64,000 nt of DNA from Anniella stebbinsi (lineage: Eukaryota; Chordata; Lepidosauria; Squamata; Anniellidae). The DNA is taken from NCBI GenBank assembly GCA_029215795.1, contig JARDYH010000005.1, forward strand, positions 8,836,001-8,900,000, in the 5' to 3' direction. A program made the position numbers and the translations under genes. Within the stretch, counting starts at the first letter, position 1. The number at the start of each line of letters is the position of its first letter. This document shows, piece by piece, positions 1 through 11,945 of the stretch. The notes below the pieces were generated by a model. That model saw only the letters and a list, made by a program, of their open reading frames with translations. It had not been told where the DNA came from and searched no databases.

Positions 1-1483
1 AATCACACAGCTCATGGCGTTGAGGGGAATCTGGCAGAATGTGGTAGGTCAAGGCCAGAGCTGGGGTAAAGCCTACCAGATTAGGGACTGAGGTTGGGGC
101 AGAATCTGGCAAGCCATGGGTAGAGCCTAGCAGGTCCAGAGGTGGGGACTTCTTTCTTGAGACTGCTACAGTCTTTTCAAGTTTTGTTATTTAGCAGAAT
201 ATGGTTGTACTGGTTGGGTCAGTAAAATAATGTGTCAATGAGCCACACTCATTTTCAGAGTTGAGGCTAGTGTGATGGAAGAAGTATGCCTGCCTCTGTG
301 TGAGTGAATAGGAGAGCATGTCATGTATGTGGAACAGCCCCGCTCCCACAGGTCTAGAGCGTGGCTCTTTTTCACGTACCTTCTGTTATGGAGCTAAAAT
401 CTGCCAGTGTACAGAGCAGGTATTTTCCTGTACTTGTTGCTATCCTATGAAATAGTTCAGCTAGGGAAATCTATCTTTATACTTTAAGGAGAGGCAAGTG
501 GAGCTCCAGGGGCCAAATCCTACTCCCCAAATGCTTCCCGTATAGCCCCTGCTATTGGAGTAAGTGTTACATAGTAACCGGCCAGAGTTAGGTATCTTCT
601 GCCAGATGGTTAAGACCATTCTTATTTACAAAAGTTTTAAAGGTTCTTCTATTTTGTGTTATTGTTGTTGTGGGTTTATTTTATCATTCTGTTAACAGCA
701 GAATCAGGGCTCAAGCCTCCTGGTTTTGCCACTTACCCAGATGCATAGGGGCTGTATATTGGGTGAGGGAAAGGTTGTATAGGTGCTTTTCTTCTTCCTT
801 GCTAGCTAGGTCATATGTTAAGATAATTTGTCACCTATATGGAGGCACTAGCTGGACACAAAGGCTGGATACCACTTTTCTTGCATTAAACACTGTCTGG
901 CATCCCAGAATCTAATAGTTAAAGCTTAGAATCCCTGTTAGGATTGCCAGCTTGTCAAAATTTTACTGGTCCAGCCGGAATGTGATCTTTCAAGTTAATT
1001 GCCAGAAGGAGATTTAAAATGAAACAAAGCAATGTGTGGTTGATGAACGCATTATTTCCCATTGGGAAAATGGCACAAGGTGGAAAGGCTAACACTTTGC
1101 CCACACAGCTTCTTTTAAGTTAAAAAAGAGAGAGAGATTTTGCTTCTGACTCAAAAGAATCACCCAGGAATTTTGCATTTCATTCCATCTTTTTTATATA
1201 TTTATAAAAAACAAAACAAAGGAAAAGAAACAAGAAAACCCCAGAAAAAGGGGGGAGTGAAAACAAAATCTGACACAAAAAGGGGGTGGTGGGGCAGGAT
1301 CAAACTGAACCCCTACCCCAAATCTCCATTTCCACCCCCTGAACCAATCCCCCTTGCCCACCCACCCCAAGCTGCCCCCATCTGATAGAAGTTCAGAAGC
1401 GTACATTGCAGGGGACACACATCCATCTGTCTGTCCGGTGCCCCCTCCCCCAACCCTCCCTCCCCCATCGAAGTCACAATTTC
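1..1483. other. 3' flank of GPR173, no gene seen
   Basis: I see no convincing exon or recognisable repeat here. The short ORFs have no family resemblance. An A/T-rich stretch near 1190-1215 and C-rich tracts near 1310-1465 give low-complexity translations that I do not regard as coding. Confidence 0.4.
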
Positions 1484-1489
1484 TTTATT
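1484..1489 (-). terminator. Candidate GPR173 poly(A) signal (AATAAA on minus strand)
   Basis: TTTATT on the plus strand reads AATAAA on the minus strand. It is followed, in the minus direction, by G- and GT-rich sequence (complement of the C-rich tract at about 1436-1468), which is the usual arrangement of signal and downstream element. It lies about 2.3 kb past the GPR173 stop codon. The next AATAAA in this direction is near 675, so that site remains an alternative. Confidence 0.35.
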
Positions 1490-3797
1490 CACTTCCCTTA
1501 AAAAAAAAAAAAAAAAAAGCAAATCTCAATTTCTTTCATGTCTCTTTCCAGAAAAAGAATTCTGGAAATACTCAGTGTACATCTCCCATATTTTTCAAAT
1601 ATGGATTTCTGTGGGGTGGCCGTAATGCTGGCCAGTGATTAAGGCCATACTGTGGTGGCAGGACTGGAGGGTCAGACGAACAGTCTTGTCTTCAGAGGCA
1701 AAAGTCAACATCAGGGTCCTTCGAAAGGGGAAGAGTGAGGGAAAGCTCCAACCCCTGCACCATTCTCTCCGCTGGTTCCCCATGTCCTCTCTCCCCAACC
1801 CCAGGCTCTGATTCCTCCACCTACCGAACTGTGCTCTGTTCCCTCAGTTCTTCCCCTGACCTAAACCTCTTCATGTCCTATTTGCTTTTCTCCCACAATA
1901 CTGCCCAACAAGAAGCCCTCTTCTAGGCTCACTTACTTGCTGCCTCTTTCCTCACTGATCATTCCTCCCACCTCACCCCATCAGGGGCATGTCATTGCTA
2001 ACAACAGTCATATGGAGTTAGAGTGCCCTATATGCCCCCACCCCTCCTCAGCAGGGATCAAACAAAATGGTTGTGAATTTATCAGCTTGAATTTGGGGAG
2101 TTCTTGCCACAGGGATAATGCAACAATGAGCAGGGTGGGCATCACAGCTAAGAATGAACCCAGCCACTCAAATCTCCAGCTTCTCTTCCTCTAAACCTTG
2201 ACGTTTTGAACTTCACCATGTTTCCTCTTAAATAAAAATACTACCGATGTCTGGAGTCCTCTTCCCTCCTTGTTCTATGCAGGGTACCTGTCTTTCCTCT
2301 CAGAGGCAGGCAACGCTCCTGTTCCCAAGGATCCCCCCCACTTTTTCTTTCTAGGCTCGATTCCTTTCTTAGAGCTGGGCACCCATAAGGCTGTTGCCCT
2401 CTATCGTCAACGACCCAAAGCACTGACAACTTGTCCGCTTGAATAAATCCAGAGATACGAGACAGCAACTCCGGGAGCGGTGGGCTTCCCATACTTGGTC
2501 GGAATGCGTCTCACAAGAAGGGTGAAAACAGTTCTGCGGTGATGTAACGTGGCGAGGATGAAATCAGTGTACCGAGCAATTTAAATGTGTGAGAGAAAAA
2601 GGGTGGACCTGTAGTGGCATAATAAGCTTCGCGACAGTAATATTTTTGCTTTCCATTTCAGCAGAGTCTGTGGCATACTGACATCATTGCTCGTGATTCC
2701 CTACTAGTCACCCTACACTTTCTGCAGCCTTGGATGCTCTCCACTGTCTGCCTTGCTCGTTGATGGCTCTGTCTTCTCCCACTCTTTAGGGAATGCATTA
2801 GGATTTCTAAGTGGGTTCCTCCTACCCCCACCCCACCCCACCCCACCCTGCATCTTCCTGCTTGCATTGTTCCAGGGTGACATGGTCCACAGGGCCTTGG
2901 ATTGGTTGCTACCATGGCAACTGAGGTGGGGTTTCCAAGGCTCCGTGGTTACAGCTTCTAACTGACAAAGAGCTAAGTCACGGCTGCCTCCCTGGCATTC
3001 CCTTGAACAGCTGTGTCTGCTGCCTCCTTCATGCCCTCCTCCCTTTCTCCATCTTTCCTATTCCTGTAGCATCCCCACCCGCTCCGCCCCAAACTCTGAG
3101 ACCATGTGGAATTGATGTCATTGATGGACTGACTGACTGGATCAGAAAACTAATCTTGCATAAAAGCACTTTCCATCATCCTGCTTCCATCACCACCTTC
3201 CAGGTATAAAATCAAATCAACCCCGCTGAGCGTAAACCCGTTTCGTCTTAGTGAGTGGGATGGCTCTGCCTTCACTCTCAGAGATCTCAACCCAAAAATC
3301 TGACTCTGGCCTTTCAGTGATGCCATGCATACCTTTAGAAGTGCCAGATCAAAGAAATCATGGATACTAAGAAGCTTGGAAGGTGTTTGTTCTATGGGGT
3401 CTTGTGGTGAGTGATTTTAGCAATTTGGAAGAGTTTGGAAAGCTCCATAAAACACAGGGTATTTTGCACCCCTTCTAAGAACTGGATGGAATGCCACTGG
3501 CGATCAGTTACAGTCATCGTATGACTCTGGATTTATCCCAGGGGAACTGAGACCAGAATCCAGCTCTGATCTCACTACAGTTAATGGGTGATTTCCGATA
3601 TTTGCCCTAGCATAGCTGAGAGATCAGAGTCCATTTGTGACACCAAATACTCTGAGGAACCATGACCAAAATTGCAGGGGAAGAAGAACAACCCATCGTT
3701 TGGCATCTCGTGTGATGTATAAGAAAGAAAGAAAGAAAATGAAACCCAAGTTCAGTTTGGCATGGGTGGATGCCTTTCTGCCAACCCTCGGCACTCC
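1490..3797 (-). other. Putative GPR173 3' untranslated region
   Basis: This stretch follows the GPR173 stop codon on the minus strand and contains no convincing ORF, splice-bounded exon or clear transposon. That is unusual for this window and consistent with a long, constrained 3'UTR. It includes a 19-base A run at about 1500-1518. The extent is inferred only from the candidate poly(A) signal. Confidence 0.3.
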
Positions 3798-4910
3798 TCA
3801 CATCACACAGTAAGGCTCTCTAGGTAGTTCAGGCTCTGTCCTCCAGCAGGGAATGTGGGCCACCAAGCCCTTCTTGAGGTCTTTGTTGAGTAGAAAGCAA
3901 ACTATAGGGTTGACAGCAGCTTGGGCGAAGCTCATCCAAACGGCTGTGGAGAGGTAGCGGTGGGGGATGCTACAGGCTTTGACAAATACCCTCCAATAGC
4001 AGGCCACAATGTAGGGTGACCAGAGAACCAAGAAGAGCAAGGTGATGATGTAGAACATCCTGCCTAGCCTCTTCTCAGCCTTGAATTCTTCCATGCCCAG
4101 CAACCGCCGATTCGCAGCATGGGCATTCTGCCGGATGCCCAACAAGGTGGGAGGCATGGGACCACGGCCAAAGCCAGCAATCCAGTTGGCCGCGGCTTGC
4201 CCAGTGGCTCCAGGCCCATGGAACGTCCAGTTCTGGCTGATAGCTGGGACCATCTGGACAGGCTTCATCTTGCGATGGCGGTATTCAAAGAGAAGGAGCT
4301 TGATGTAAACCACGTGGGTGGCAAAGATCAGCACAGCCAGCATGAGCATGAAGCCCAAGGTGTCATTGGCTTTGAAGTAGCGGTGCTCAAAGATGCACTG
4401 GTCCTCCTCACGGATGAACTTGTAGGTCCCTACGTCAAAGACCGGTGGGAAGGCCATAGCCACCGACAAAGTCCACACCATGCAGATGACAGCTATGCAC
4501 GTCCAGAAGGTCATGCGTTTGGCATAGAAGCGGTGGTGGGCCACAGCCATGTAGCGGGTGACACTGATGCAGAAGAGGAGGAAGGCAGCATGGAAACAGA
4601 AGAGGACCGCCATGAAGGCCACAATCTTGCAGCTCAGAACGCTGTAGGTCCAGGCAGAGCCATGGCGGATGGAGACAAGGACAAAAGGAAAGCAGACGGC
4701 CGAGCGGATCACGTCAGCCAGGCACAGGTCCAGCAGGAAGTAGTAGGGGGCCTTGTGGAGGCCCCGTTCTTTCAACACCAGCAGTGAGAGGGATAGGTTC
4801 CCTGCCAGGCTCACACAGATAATGAGGCCCAGGAGCAGCAGCTTGGCATAGGTGGAGGCTGAGTGTGGTGCTGAGCCGTGGGCCTCTTCAGTCTCGTTGG
4901 CACTGGCCAT
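3798..4910 (-). CDS. GPR173: GPR173 (SREB3), orphan class A G-protein-coupled receptor
   Basis: Intact 370-residue seven-helix receptor of the SREB family (GPR27, GPR85, GPR173), a highly conserved brain-expressed orphan group acting at the plasma membrane. What shows this: an N-terminal glycosylation sequon (NET, residue 5); TM1 with GN at 36-37; TM2 with LCLAD at 62-66; the conserved disulfide pair Cys94 and Cys172; TRY (118-120) in place of DRY at the end of TM3; a long third loop with the SREB block around QNWTFHGPGATGQ (225-237); WSP (296-298) in TM6; NPIVC (333-337) in TM7 in place of NPxxY; and the family C-terminal ending PREPYCVM. The TM1 and third-loop sequence matches remembered GPR173 better than GPR85 or GPR27, and the length is close to the mammalian protein (about 373). 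The coding region is a single exon, as is usual for the family. The ATG is directly preceded by in-exon 5'UTR, and no frameshift or stop is present. The paralogue assignment rests on recall, not an alignment. Confidence 0.96.
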   Translation of the reverse strand: MASANETEEAHGSAPHSASTYAKLLLLGLIICVSLAGNLSLSLLVLKERGLHKAPYYFLLDLCLADVIRSAVCFPFVLVSIRHGSAWTYSVLSCKIVAFMAVLFCFHAAFLLFCISVTRYMAVAHHRFYAKRMTFWTCIAVICMVWTLSVAMAFPPVFDVGTYKFIREEDQCIFEHRYFKANDTLGFMLMLAVLIFATHVVYIKLLLFEYRHRKMKPVQMVPAISQNWTFHGPGATGQAAANWIAGFGRGPMPPTLLGIRQNAHAANRRLLGMEEFKAEKRLGRMFYIITLLFLVLWSPYIVACYWRVFVKACSIPHRYLSTAVWMSFAQAAVNPIVCFLLNKDLKKGLVAHIPCWRTEPELPREPYCVM

Positions 4911-5000
4911 CTTTAGGTGGGGGAAGGAAAGGGGGAACCTGGGTCAGCGGCGACGTGCGCGGTGATGGCCCATGACCCCAGTGCTAAAGGGAGGCATTGT
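4911..5000 (-). other. GPR173: GPR173 5'UTR within the coding exon, with splice acceptor at its edge
   Basis: On the minus strand a pyrimidine-rich tract ending TTTTCCCCACAG lies just before position 5000, a strong acceptor, so the coding exon probably starts there with 90 bases of 5'UTR. A second pyrimidine tract ending in AAAG immediately precedes the ATG and could be an alternative, weaker acceptor. Either way the receptor must have at least one upstream noncoding exon. Confidence 0.55.
4944..4997 (-). CDS. Upstream ORF in GPR173 5'UTR (17 codons)
   Basis: The first ATG after the predicted acceptor opens a 17-codon frame, MPPFSTGVMGHHRARRR, that stops 33 bases before the GPR173 start codon. 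It is arginine- and histidine-rich at its end and has no recognisable domain. Short upstream ORFs of this kind commonly reduce initiation at the main start codon. Whether it is translated or conserved cannot be told from one genome. Confidence 0.3.
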   Translation of the reverse strand: MPPFSTGVMGHHRARRR

Positions 5001-7227
5001 CTGTGGGGAAAAGGTAGGAGGAAAGTGGGGGAAATCAAGCATTAGTGCATTATAGTAACATAAATGTTTTTCACCACAATCCTATATGAAGGCCCCAAAC
5101 AAGCACAAAGATGCAGCTATCTGGGAGAACCACAGACATTCCAAACTTAAATGAGATGCTCCCAGACTCGTAGATGGAAAGGCTAAACATCTATAGTTTT
5201 CTGAAGGGTTTTTGTTGCTCTAGATGAGGTGGAGATGTATCTGCAGAAAAGTGAAGCCCAGCAATGTTGCAAAGGATCTGAAGGCTCACTCTTGGTTTCC
5301 ACGAAGAGCCAGCCATGCCAGAACACTAGCAGCACAAAAATCCATCATTGCCCGCTATTTCTGGCATCCTGGGTCTACACGTGTGGCAAAATATTACATT
5401 TTTATTCTGACCTTCTTCTAAGAGCTTATCATACATGATATTCCCCTTTATCCTTACAACCACCCTGTGAGATAGGTTAGGATAAAAGATAGTGACTGCT
5501 TGAGTTGGCTTTGCACATAACTCATTCCCCAGCGAGCCAGTTCCTGGCTGAAGAAGACAAATCCACAACGCCTTCCTCCAGCCCTAAGTGACCAATATCC
5601 AAAAGAAGGAAGATCTCATCATATTCCATCCACTGTCTCACTGAGCCAGTATTGGATGTGAATCTGGGAGACCAAGGATCATATTCCACTGTTTTCACTT
5701 GGTGGCCTTGGGATATCACTGTCTTCTCAGCCTCTGTCTGTAAAATGGGAAGAATCTTTCCCTTCCTCATAGGGCTGTTTTGAGAACAAATAAAATAAGG
5801 ACCATAAAAGCATTTGGCATAGTTCTACCATTATATCAACTGGGATGGTTTGACTAGTGCCCTCTAGTGAACAGCCAACCATTCCAAAAAGCCAAACAGT
5901 CCCCAAAACATACAGCTGAGAAATTTCACAAAACATGTTCAATGTCAGTCAGTCAAACATTTTATTGAGTCAATCAAAGATCATTGCCATTCCAGTCGGC
6001 TGGTGGAGATGGAATGGGAATAGCTTTGAGCAGGGGGAGACACAATATTTACCATCAGACCTAGTAGGTCCACACACTCAGGGCATAACCGCCCAGAGAG
6101 CTTTGCCTATTGGACTGTACAGAAATGTAATAAATAAAATATCAAGAGGAAAACCCTTGTAATTTGTGAGTGGTGGCATTAGGATCTGTACCAGAATTCC
6201 CAGGATTCTTTGGGAGAAGACATGACAGTTAAACTGGTATGGAAGAGATACAAACTGGTCATTTTGATGTGCCCTCTGTCTTTGTGGTAAAAGCTTTGGA
6301 GACCATGGTTTAATTTTGGCTCAGGCAAGAGAGATGTCATTTCTGCAAAGCTGCTTGGCACATTTTGAATTGCATATAACAGTCAACAGTCAGAGAGTTA
6401 TAGAAGGAAAGTGCTCTAAGAATGATCTTATGTTTCTTGCACTTGCCTGGGAAGCAGTAATCTTTCTAAATTTAACACTCTGTTAGTTAATATATTTCAT
6501 TATAAGCAGTTGATGAGGTTACAGCTCAGGGATAAAGATGGTGTTGTTTTGAAGTGACCAAAAGCAATTTAATCTTTGTGTGCCTGAGAATTTTGCTGTC
6601 TTGTCATTCTGCCTGATGAAGAATCCTGACTAACTCCAAAGCATGCACCTTTTACATCAAAAGAAGCTTGCTTTTATTAAGGCAGCAATCATGTACATGC
6701 CTATTTGGGAGTAAGTCCCACTGAAATCAGTAATCACTTCACTTATTTTGTGCATTGGTGTTGCCTAGACCTTGAACCAGTATAAGGTGACAAGACGCAG
6801 AGGACAAAGATTTTAATACTTTTAGTAGGGACATGGGGATAGGGCTGTTGGAGAAATCCGCAATGGAACCAAATCAGTTTGGATTTTTATGAATACGACT
6901 TGCAGATTCTGCAGCAGACCGGCTTTTTCTCTGTCAGGCAGATTCCACAGATTTACAGAACGGCTTTTTAACTTTCGGGAATTTTGCACAAATTTCATTG
7001 TAGAAAAATATGCAAAAATAAAAAAAAGACAAAATGTGTGTTTACCCCATAGCCTAAAGAGTGAAAGTGCCAGTTTTGGGGATTTTTTTTGTATTTTCAC
7101 ATGTGCAAATTCAGATTTTTTTTAAAAAAAATTAAAAACCTAATTCCATAGGTGAACAAGCAACAGAACAAAAGGCACCGGGCGATTTGCAAAACACAGG
7201 TGGGATGAATTTTACACAATTCATACA

Positions 7228-7420
7228 TTCTTTCATAGGAAGCTACCTTACAGCGACCCAGACTATTGGTCCATCTAATTCAGTACTGTTTCCACCTGAC
7301 TGGCAGAGCCTCTCCAGGATTTTAGAAAGTAGCCTTCCCCAGTCCTACCTGGCGATCCCAGAGATTGAACCTTCTGCATGCAAAGTATGTGTGCTACCAC
7401 TAAGCTACAGCCCGTCCCCA
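7228..7420 (-). repeat. tRNA-derived SINE (Sauria-type)
   Basis: Read on the minus strand it begins with a degraded tRNA-like head. A TAGCTTAGTGGTA A-box (7395-7407) and a GGTTCAATC B-box (7363-7371) form a split RNA polymerase III promoter, with TTTGCATGCAGAAGG between them. The tail runs through a CCAGGTAGG-like segment to a TAAGGTAGCTTCCT end. This layout is that of the tRNA-derived SINEs common in squamates. It is decayed and unlikely to be active. Confidence 0.75.
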
Positions 7421-9093
7421 ATAAATTTACCATAGCATAGAATGGGAATTTCAGCAGGTACCACTTTTTTCATCATCACATAAAAACTTGTACCAATTTA
7501 AATGCCTTTATCGATGCAACTCTGAAAGGTGTCTCCCTTCGAACGGGTTATCCCTACACAGGAAACTGCAAAATGTGCATCCTGGAGGACTTGCAAGTGT
7601 AGCATGACAAATAACTAAATCATTAAAGAGTCCTGTGATCCCAAAATGTCAACCTACAAAAAAGGTATCCTGTTGCAACTCTGCATGATTCATTGCTCTG
7701 GCTTGGCCTTCCAATCAGCCTCTTTTGGGGGTTGGTAATTGTGCTGTGTCCCTGCTTCAGAGGTGATTGGACCAATCATTCACTCGCAGTGTAGAGATGA
7801 ATGAAGAGACAATAACCATATAAGTGACTCAACCAGAGATACAGAGAAAGAGGGTGGAGTAAGTTTCATTCTTACGCTAAAAATAGATTTAGGGCCAAAC
7901 TACAGATGTCACCAATAGAAACCTCTTTCCCAGAGTCAATAATAGCTTTGAGGGCAATTTTCATCAGGACTCTGACAGGTAACATCCTCTCCCCCTTCCC
8001 TGTTTGCTGAAATACCAATCTAGTTCCTCTGTGACTGTTATTTGGACAGGAGACAGCTCAAATATGTTCACACATGTAACATCACATCTAGTTTGACCCT
8101 TAGATGTGAGAGTGGAGTGGAATTAAAATAAGAGGAACACTTACTTTAATTCAGAAAAAAAAAGTTGTCTCAGCTCTCAAAAGTTTGGGAAAGGCTGGGT
8201 TAGCCAGCAGGAGGCAAGAGGGTAAGATGTTGAAAGGGACAGAGGATCTTGCATTGGAGACATATCTGATAATTTTTCATGGTTCTTTACCCTCACCACT
8301 ACCCATATAATTATGTGCTGTGTGAAGCAGTTCTAGCTTTAGTCAGGCACTGTACAGCTTCTAGCACAACAGTCCCCAGGGTGACCAGATGCAATGGAGG
8401 AAAGCAGGGCTCCTGCACTTTTCATAACTGCATAGAAATGAGCACTTCATCAGTGGGACATGCTGCACCCTCTTTTACACAAATATTAAGGACATAAGAG
8501 CTTGCCTTCCTTTACACTTGGTCATCCTAACTGTTCCACTCTCTGCTGGGATTTACACACAAGCCATGTAAGTTCTGAAAATGTGACTTTAGTCCATTCC
8601 ATAGGTCCTGTGCATTAAGGTGTGGTAAGATACAAAACATACATATATAGCCAAAGGTTTTGTTACTCTCCACTTTCAAAACCAGTCAAATTCTAAGAGT
8701 TGCCAGCGACAGCACTAGTAGCTGATTCTGACTGGGTTTTTTTTTTTGTGTAAGTCTGAAACAGTCCACTGATTCCAGGGGATGAAATCAATCTCAAAGA
8801 GACTGAAAACTGGGAAGGTGGTGGGGGTCATCTTTCAAAATTCTTATTTGTGATTACATAAATACTGGTCAACCCTTGGGAAATCCTCACAGTGCATACA
8901 AACAAACAGGCTGAAGCAGGTTAGGATCTTAGTTTTAAGGAATGGAATTTGTATGCATTACCTCACAGCTGCCAAACAGACAGCCTTAATTCAGAAAGGG
9001 ACTGACATTTTTGTTCCCATTCCTTGTTCCCATTTCTTCCCTCATCCTTCTCTCTTTGTTGTCCTGCCTACGGTCAAGAATCTCCCACATTAT

Positions 9094-9314
9094 GGCTCAA
9101 TTCGGACGACACAATAAACAACTGGTGTGGGGGAAACAATCGTCAGTTGTTTTGACTATTGTGTCATCCGAATGCTGCCATAGTCAACTCAGCGCTGATC
9201 CTCATCCACACCACAGTTGATTATTTATTACCATGTTGTGTGGGGAGTACCCCCTAGGGTTAGGGTTAGGGTTAGTCAACCCACCATTGACTATCGTGTT
9301 GTCCGAATTGAGCC
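9094..9314. mobile_element. Short DNA transposon (MITE), family D copy 1
   Basis: Terminal inverted repeats start GGCTCAATTCGGACGACAC and end in the near-exact complement, finishing GAATTGAGCC. The interior matches the copy at 39587-39812 over most of its length, so this is a repeat family and not a unique palindrome. No coding capacity. A clear target duplication is not visible at either copy, so the superfamily is open. This copy differs from the other by a telomere-like block. Confidence 0.8.
9254..9275 (+). repeat. Interstitial telomere-like repeat (TTAGGG, about 3.5 units)
   Basis: TAGGG followed by TTAGGG units, inside MITE family D copy 1, directly after the shared segment ending GTACCCCCTA. 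In the second copy the same place holds unrelated sequence. It may have arisen from the existing CCCTAG by slippage, or been added during break repair. Confidence 0.85.
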
Positions 9315-10191
9315 AATGTCTAGTTTGGCTCTCAGAGTAGAATATATGAGTGTGCCTATCTTGGATGTGGCTTAAAAAAACACTACACACATATGCTTTA
9401 CTCTAGAACTGGACCTGACCATTTTACTTGGATGTGCTGAATTTTGAAATCCTGAAAATATTAGAATTTTGGCTGTGAGATGTCTGTGTGACAATAAAAA
9501 AAGTTCAAATTTATGAACCCAATGTGAAAATGTGCAATCAGGGCTATAGGGGGAAAGTTTATATTGCAAAATGTTTTGGTAGCCCATGTTTTAAGCCTCA
9601 TGGAGAAGAAATAAACATTGTTCACCTCTGTACAACTAATGTAACACAAAACAAGTATACCTATTTACTCTTGTTAAATATTAAGAGGCAATAACATTCT
9701 TGCATTCAACTTTCTACATATTAGCATGTGTACACATTAGTACACATACGGTCCCACAAGGAACCACACTTTGGGCCCAGAAATGAGATAACACTGTTTT
9801 CTCTGGATTAATGAATCTGCTACTAAAGTGATCAATCGGAAAAGGAGCCAGGGCTCTTGAATCTTTAATATTTGTATAAAAGAGGGAATTTGGACAGGTG
9901 CAGCTTGTCACGCAAATATGAGAAAAGCATTTCCTGCTCAAAGTACCCTTTTATTTTTGACACTGAACGCATAATTGGCTGAAGTTTATTCAGACACACA
10001 ATTCTGCTTTCTCGAGGTACATCGGGGGAAACATCTATAATACTTCTTCTGCTATGTATGGGTAGAGTTCTCAAAATATGAGCAGTCAATAAAAGTGAGG
10101 GACGGGTGGCAACCTTTGCTACAGGAAGCCTCACAAACAATCCCCAACTTTTTGGGGGGTCAGTGGGTATATTTGGAATTTTGAGAGAGTG

Positions 10192-10365
10192 TCATGGGTG
10201 CTAGGGCTGATGGGATTTGCAGTCCAACAAGATCTGGATAGCCAGTATAGAAATGTAATGATGAATGAAGTTGGGCCAGCTGAGTGTGTCTATCAATTTA
10301 GTTCAGCCTTCCCCAACCTGGAGCTCCCCAGATGTATTGGATTGCAATTCCATCATCCCCAGCCA
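10192..10365. mobile_element. Fragments of a palindromic reptile MITE (family B)
   Basis: Contains GCTGATGGGATTTGCAGTCC near 10206 and, inverted, CCCCAGATGTATTGGATTGC near 10326. These are the two arms of the common amniote repeat that carries a GGACTACAATTCCCATC-type sequence (better copies at 25328, 51255 and 52885). The spacing is enlarged and the arms are decayed. Confidence 0.55.
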
Positions 10366-11598
10366 TTGACACTTCCCACCATTCTCATCCTACCACCCAC
10401 TACCCTACCCCCCAACCTGAACAACATTACAAAGTTCGTTTTTCCAGACTGTCAGGAGACCTGAGTAAAGCATGACTTGATTTATATATTTCTCACATTT
10501 ATACCTACCCTTCATCCAAGAAGTAGTACACATGAAAGAGGTAGGTTTCGCCCATTTTATCCTTAGAACTACCCCGATAATCCGGTTGGTCTAGTGAGCT
10601 TCATGGCAAGTGGGGACTGAAATCTAAGTCACCCCAATCTAAGTCCAGTAGTTCATCACTACTACACAAGGAAACTAACACAGTGTGGGGGGTTTCCTGC
10701 TGAGAGCACATGTCTAGGGAGGGTTGTGGGGCTGTATGAGACAGCCATCCCACCACTTTCCATGCATTCCAAGTGCAATGGAAGCAGCTGTATGCACAGA
10801 CCAATGTAAACAAATAGAGCTCCTCCACACAAGGGGGGATCCTGCCCCAATCAGACTCTCACACAAAGTGACAGCATGCGCATACAGCCGCTTTTGATTT
10901 ACTCCAAACGTGTGTGGCCACTGGGTACATCAGTATTGCTGGGCAAAGCCAATTTGTTTGACACCCCCCCACACACACACACATCCTTTCAATACATGCA
11001 TGTTGGGAGGAGTGTCATTTAGCCTCCAACCATGGATCTTTCTTGACTGAAAGGGAGCCATATCCCCAGTATATAAGGCCTTTCCATACACCATACATTG
11101 ATGTGTCCTTCTTATCTAAGCAAGTCATCCAACAATATGCCCGGAAGCAAACACACAGACTACCCTGACCCCAGCAGGAGGCAAAGATCAAGCACACACA
11201 GGAGTCTGCCAAACCAACTAAGCTGTGTCATGCAGTTCTCTCAGCCTGACTCATTTGCGTGGATGTTGAATGACTCTCTCTCGCTTTCTCTCACACACAG
11301 ACCACTTCTTACCACCTTTGCCCTCCACAGCAGAAACATCACGTAAATACAGGTGGCTGTTTACCAAGTGGTACTAGTAACTGATCACAGTGAGCATTTT
11401 AACCACTTGATGAGTTAGTCATCTGGCACTTTTCCGTCAAGTGGCAAGGAGAATGTTACTACTCCACTCCTTCCCCAGATTTCTGATCAGATGTGCTCAA
11501 GCCACTTTGCATACATTATCTCAATCATCTTTGGGTGGCCCTCTATGGCTCAAAAGGATTGCCAACTTTTTTTTCCTGCACCTGCTCTGTTCTTCATT

Positions 11599-11945
11599 GG
11601 GTGCCTCTACAAGAGCGATTTAAAGCTCTTTCAAAGCGCATGACCAATTTTACCTCCACATGAACGGAGCGCAAATCAGGGGTTGAGGCGCTTTTTCTGT
11701 CCGATTATGCGCATTATCGAATGCCGCGTTAAATAGTGAGTTTTAATTTACTGCGGGAGTTAAAGCGCCTTATGACCATGTAAACAAGCGATTCTCCACA
11801 TTTAGACACCTTTGAAGTTCATTTCATTCAACCAGTAATACGCTTCACCGCCTCCCGTGTATAGGGATTAGGCGTAAAAGCGATTGCGAGAAGATGCGCA
11901 TAATCGGACAACCGGGCGTCAAACCGAATTCTTGTAGAGGGGACC
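11599..11945 (-). mobile_element. Harbinger-like CpG-rich MITE, decayed copy
   Basis: Terminal inverted repeats are built on GCCTCTACAAGA and its complement. The interior has repeated GCGCAT and GCATTATCG blocks and the segments GCGTTAAATAG, CGCCTCCCGTG and GGATTAGGCGTAAA that also occur, in reverse orientation, in the element at 38790-39144. Many CpGs of the other copy appear as TG or CA here, as expected from methylation decay of an older insertion. No ORF. Confidence 0.7.

Noticed and set aside
4119..4787. A 222-codon ORF on the plus strand over GPR173
   Set aside because: It is the antisense shadow of the receptor; its composition follows from the constrained codons on the other strand and it has no splice or domain support.
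7360..7420. A tRNA gene
   Set aside because: The A- and B-boxes belong to a SINE head; no complete cloverleaf or anticodon arm can be drawn.
9254..9275. A chromosome end
   Set aside because: Only about three and a half TTAGGG units, internal to a MITE and followed by ordinary sequence.
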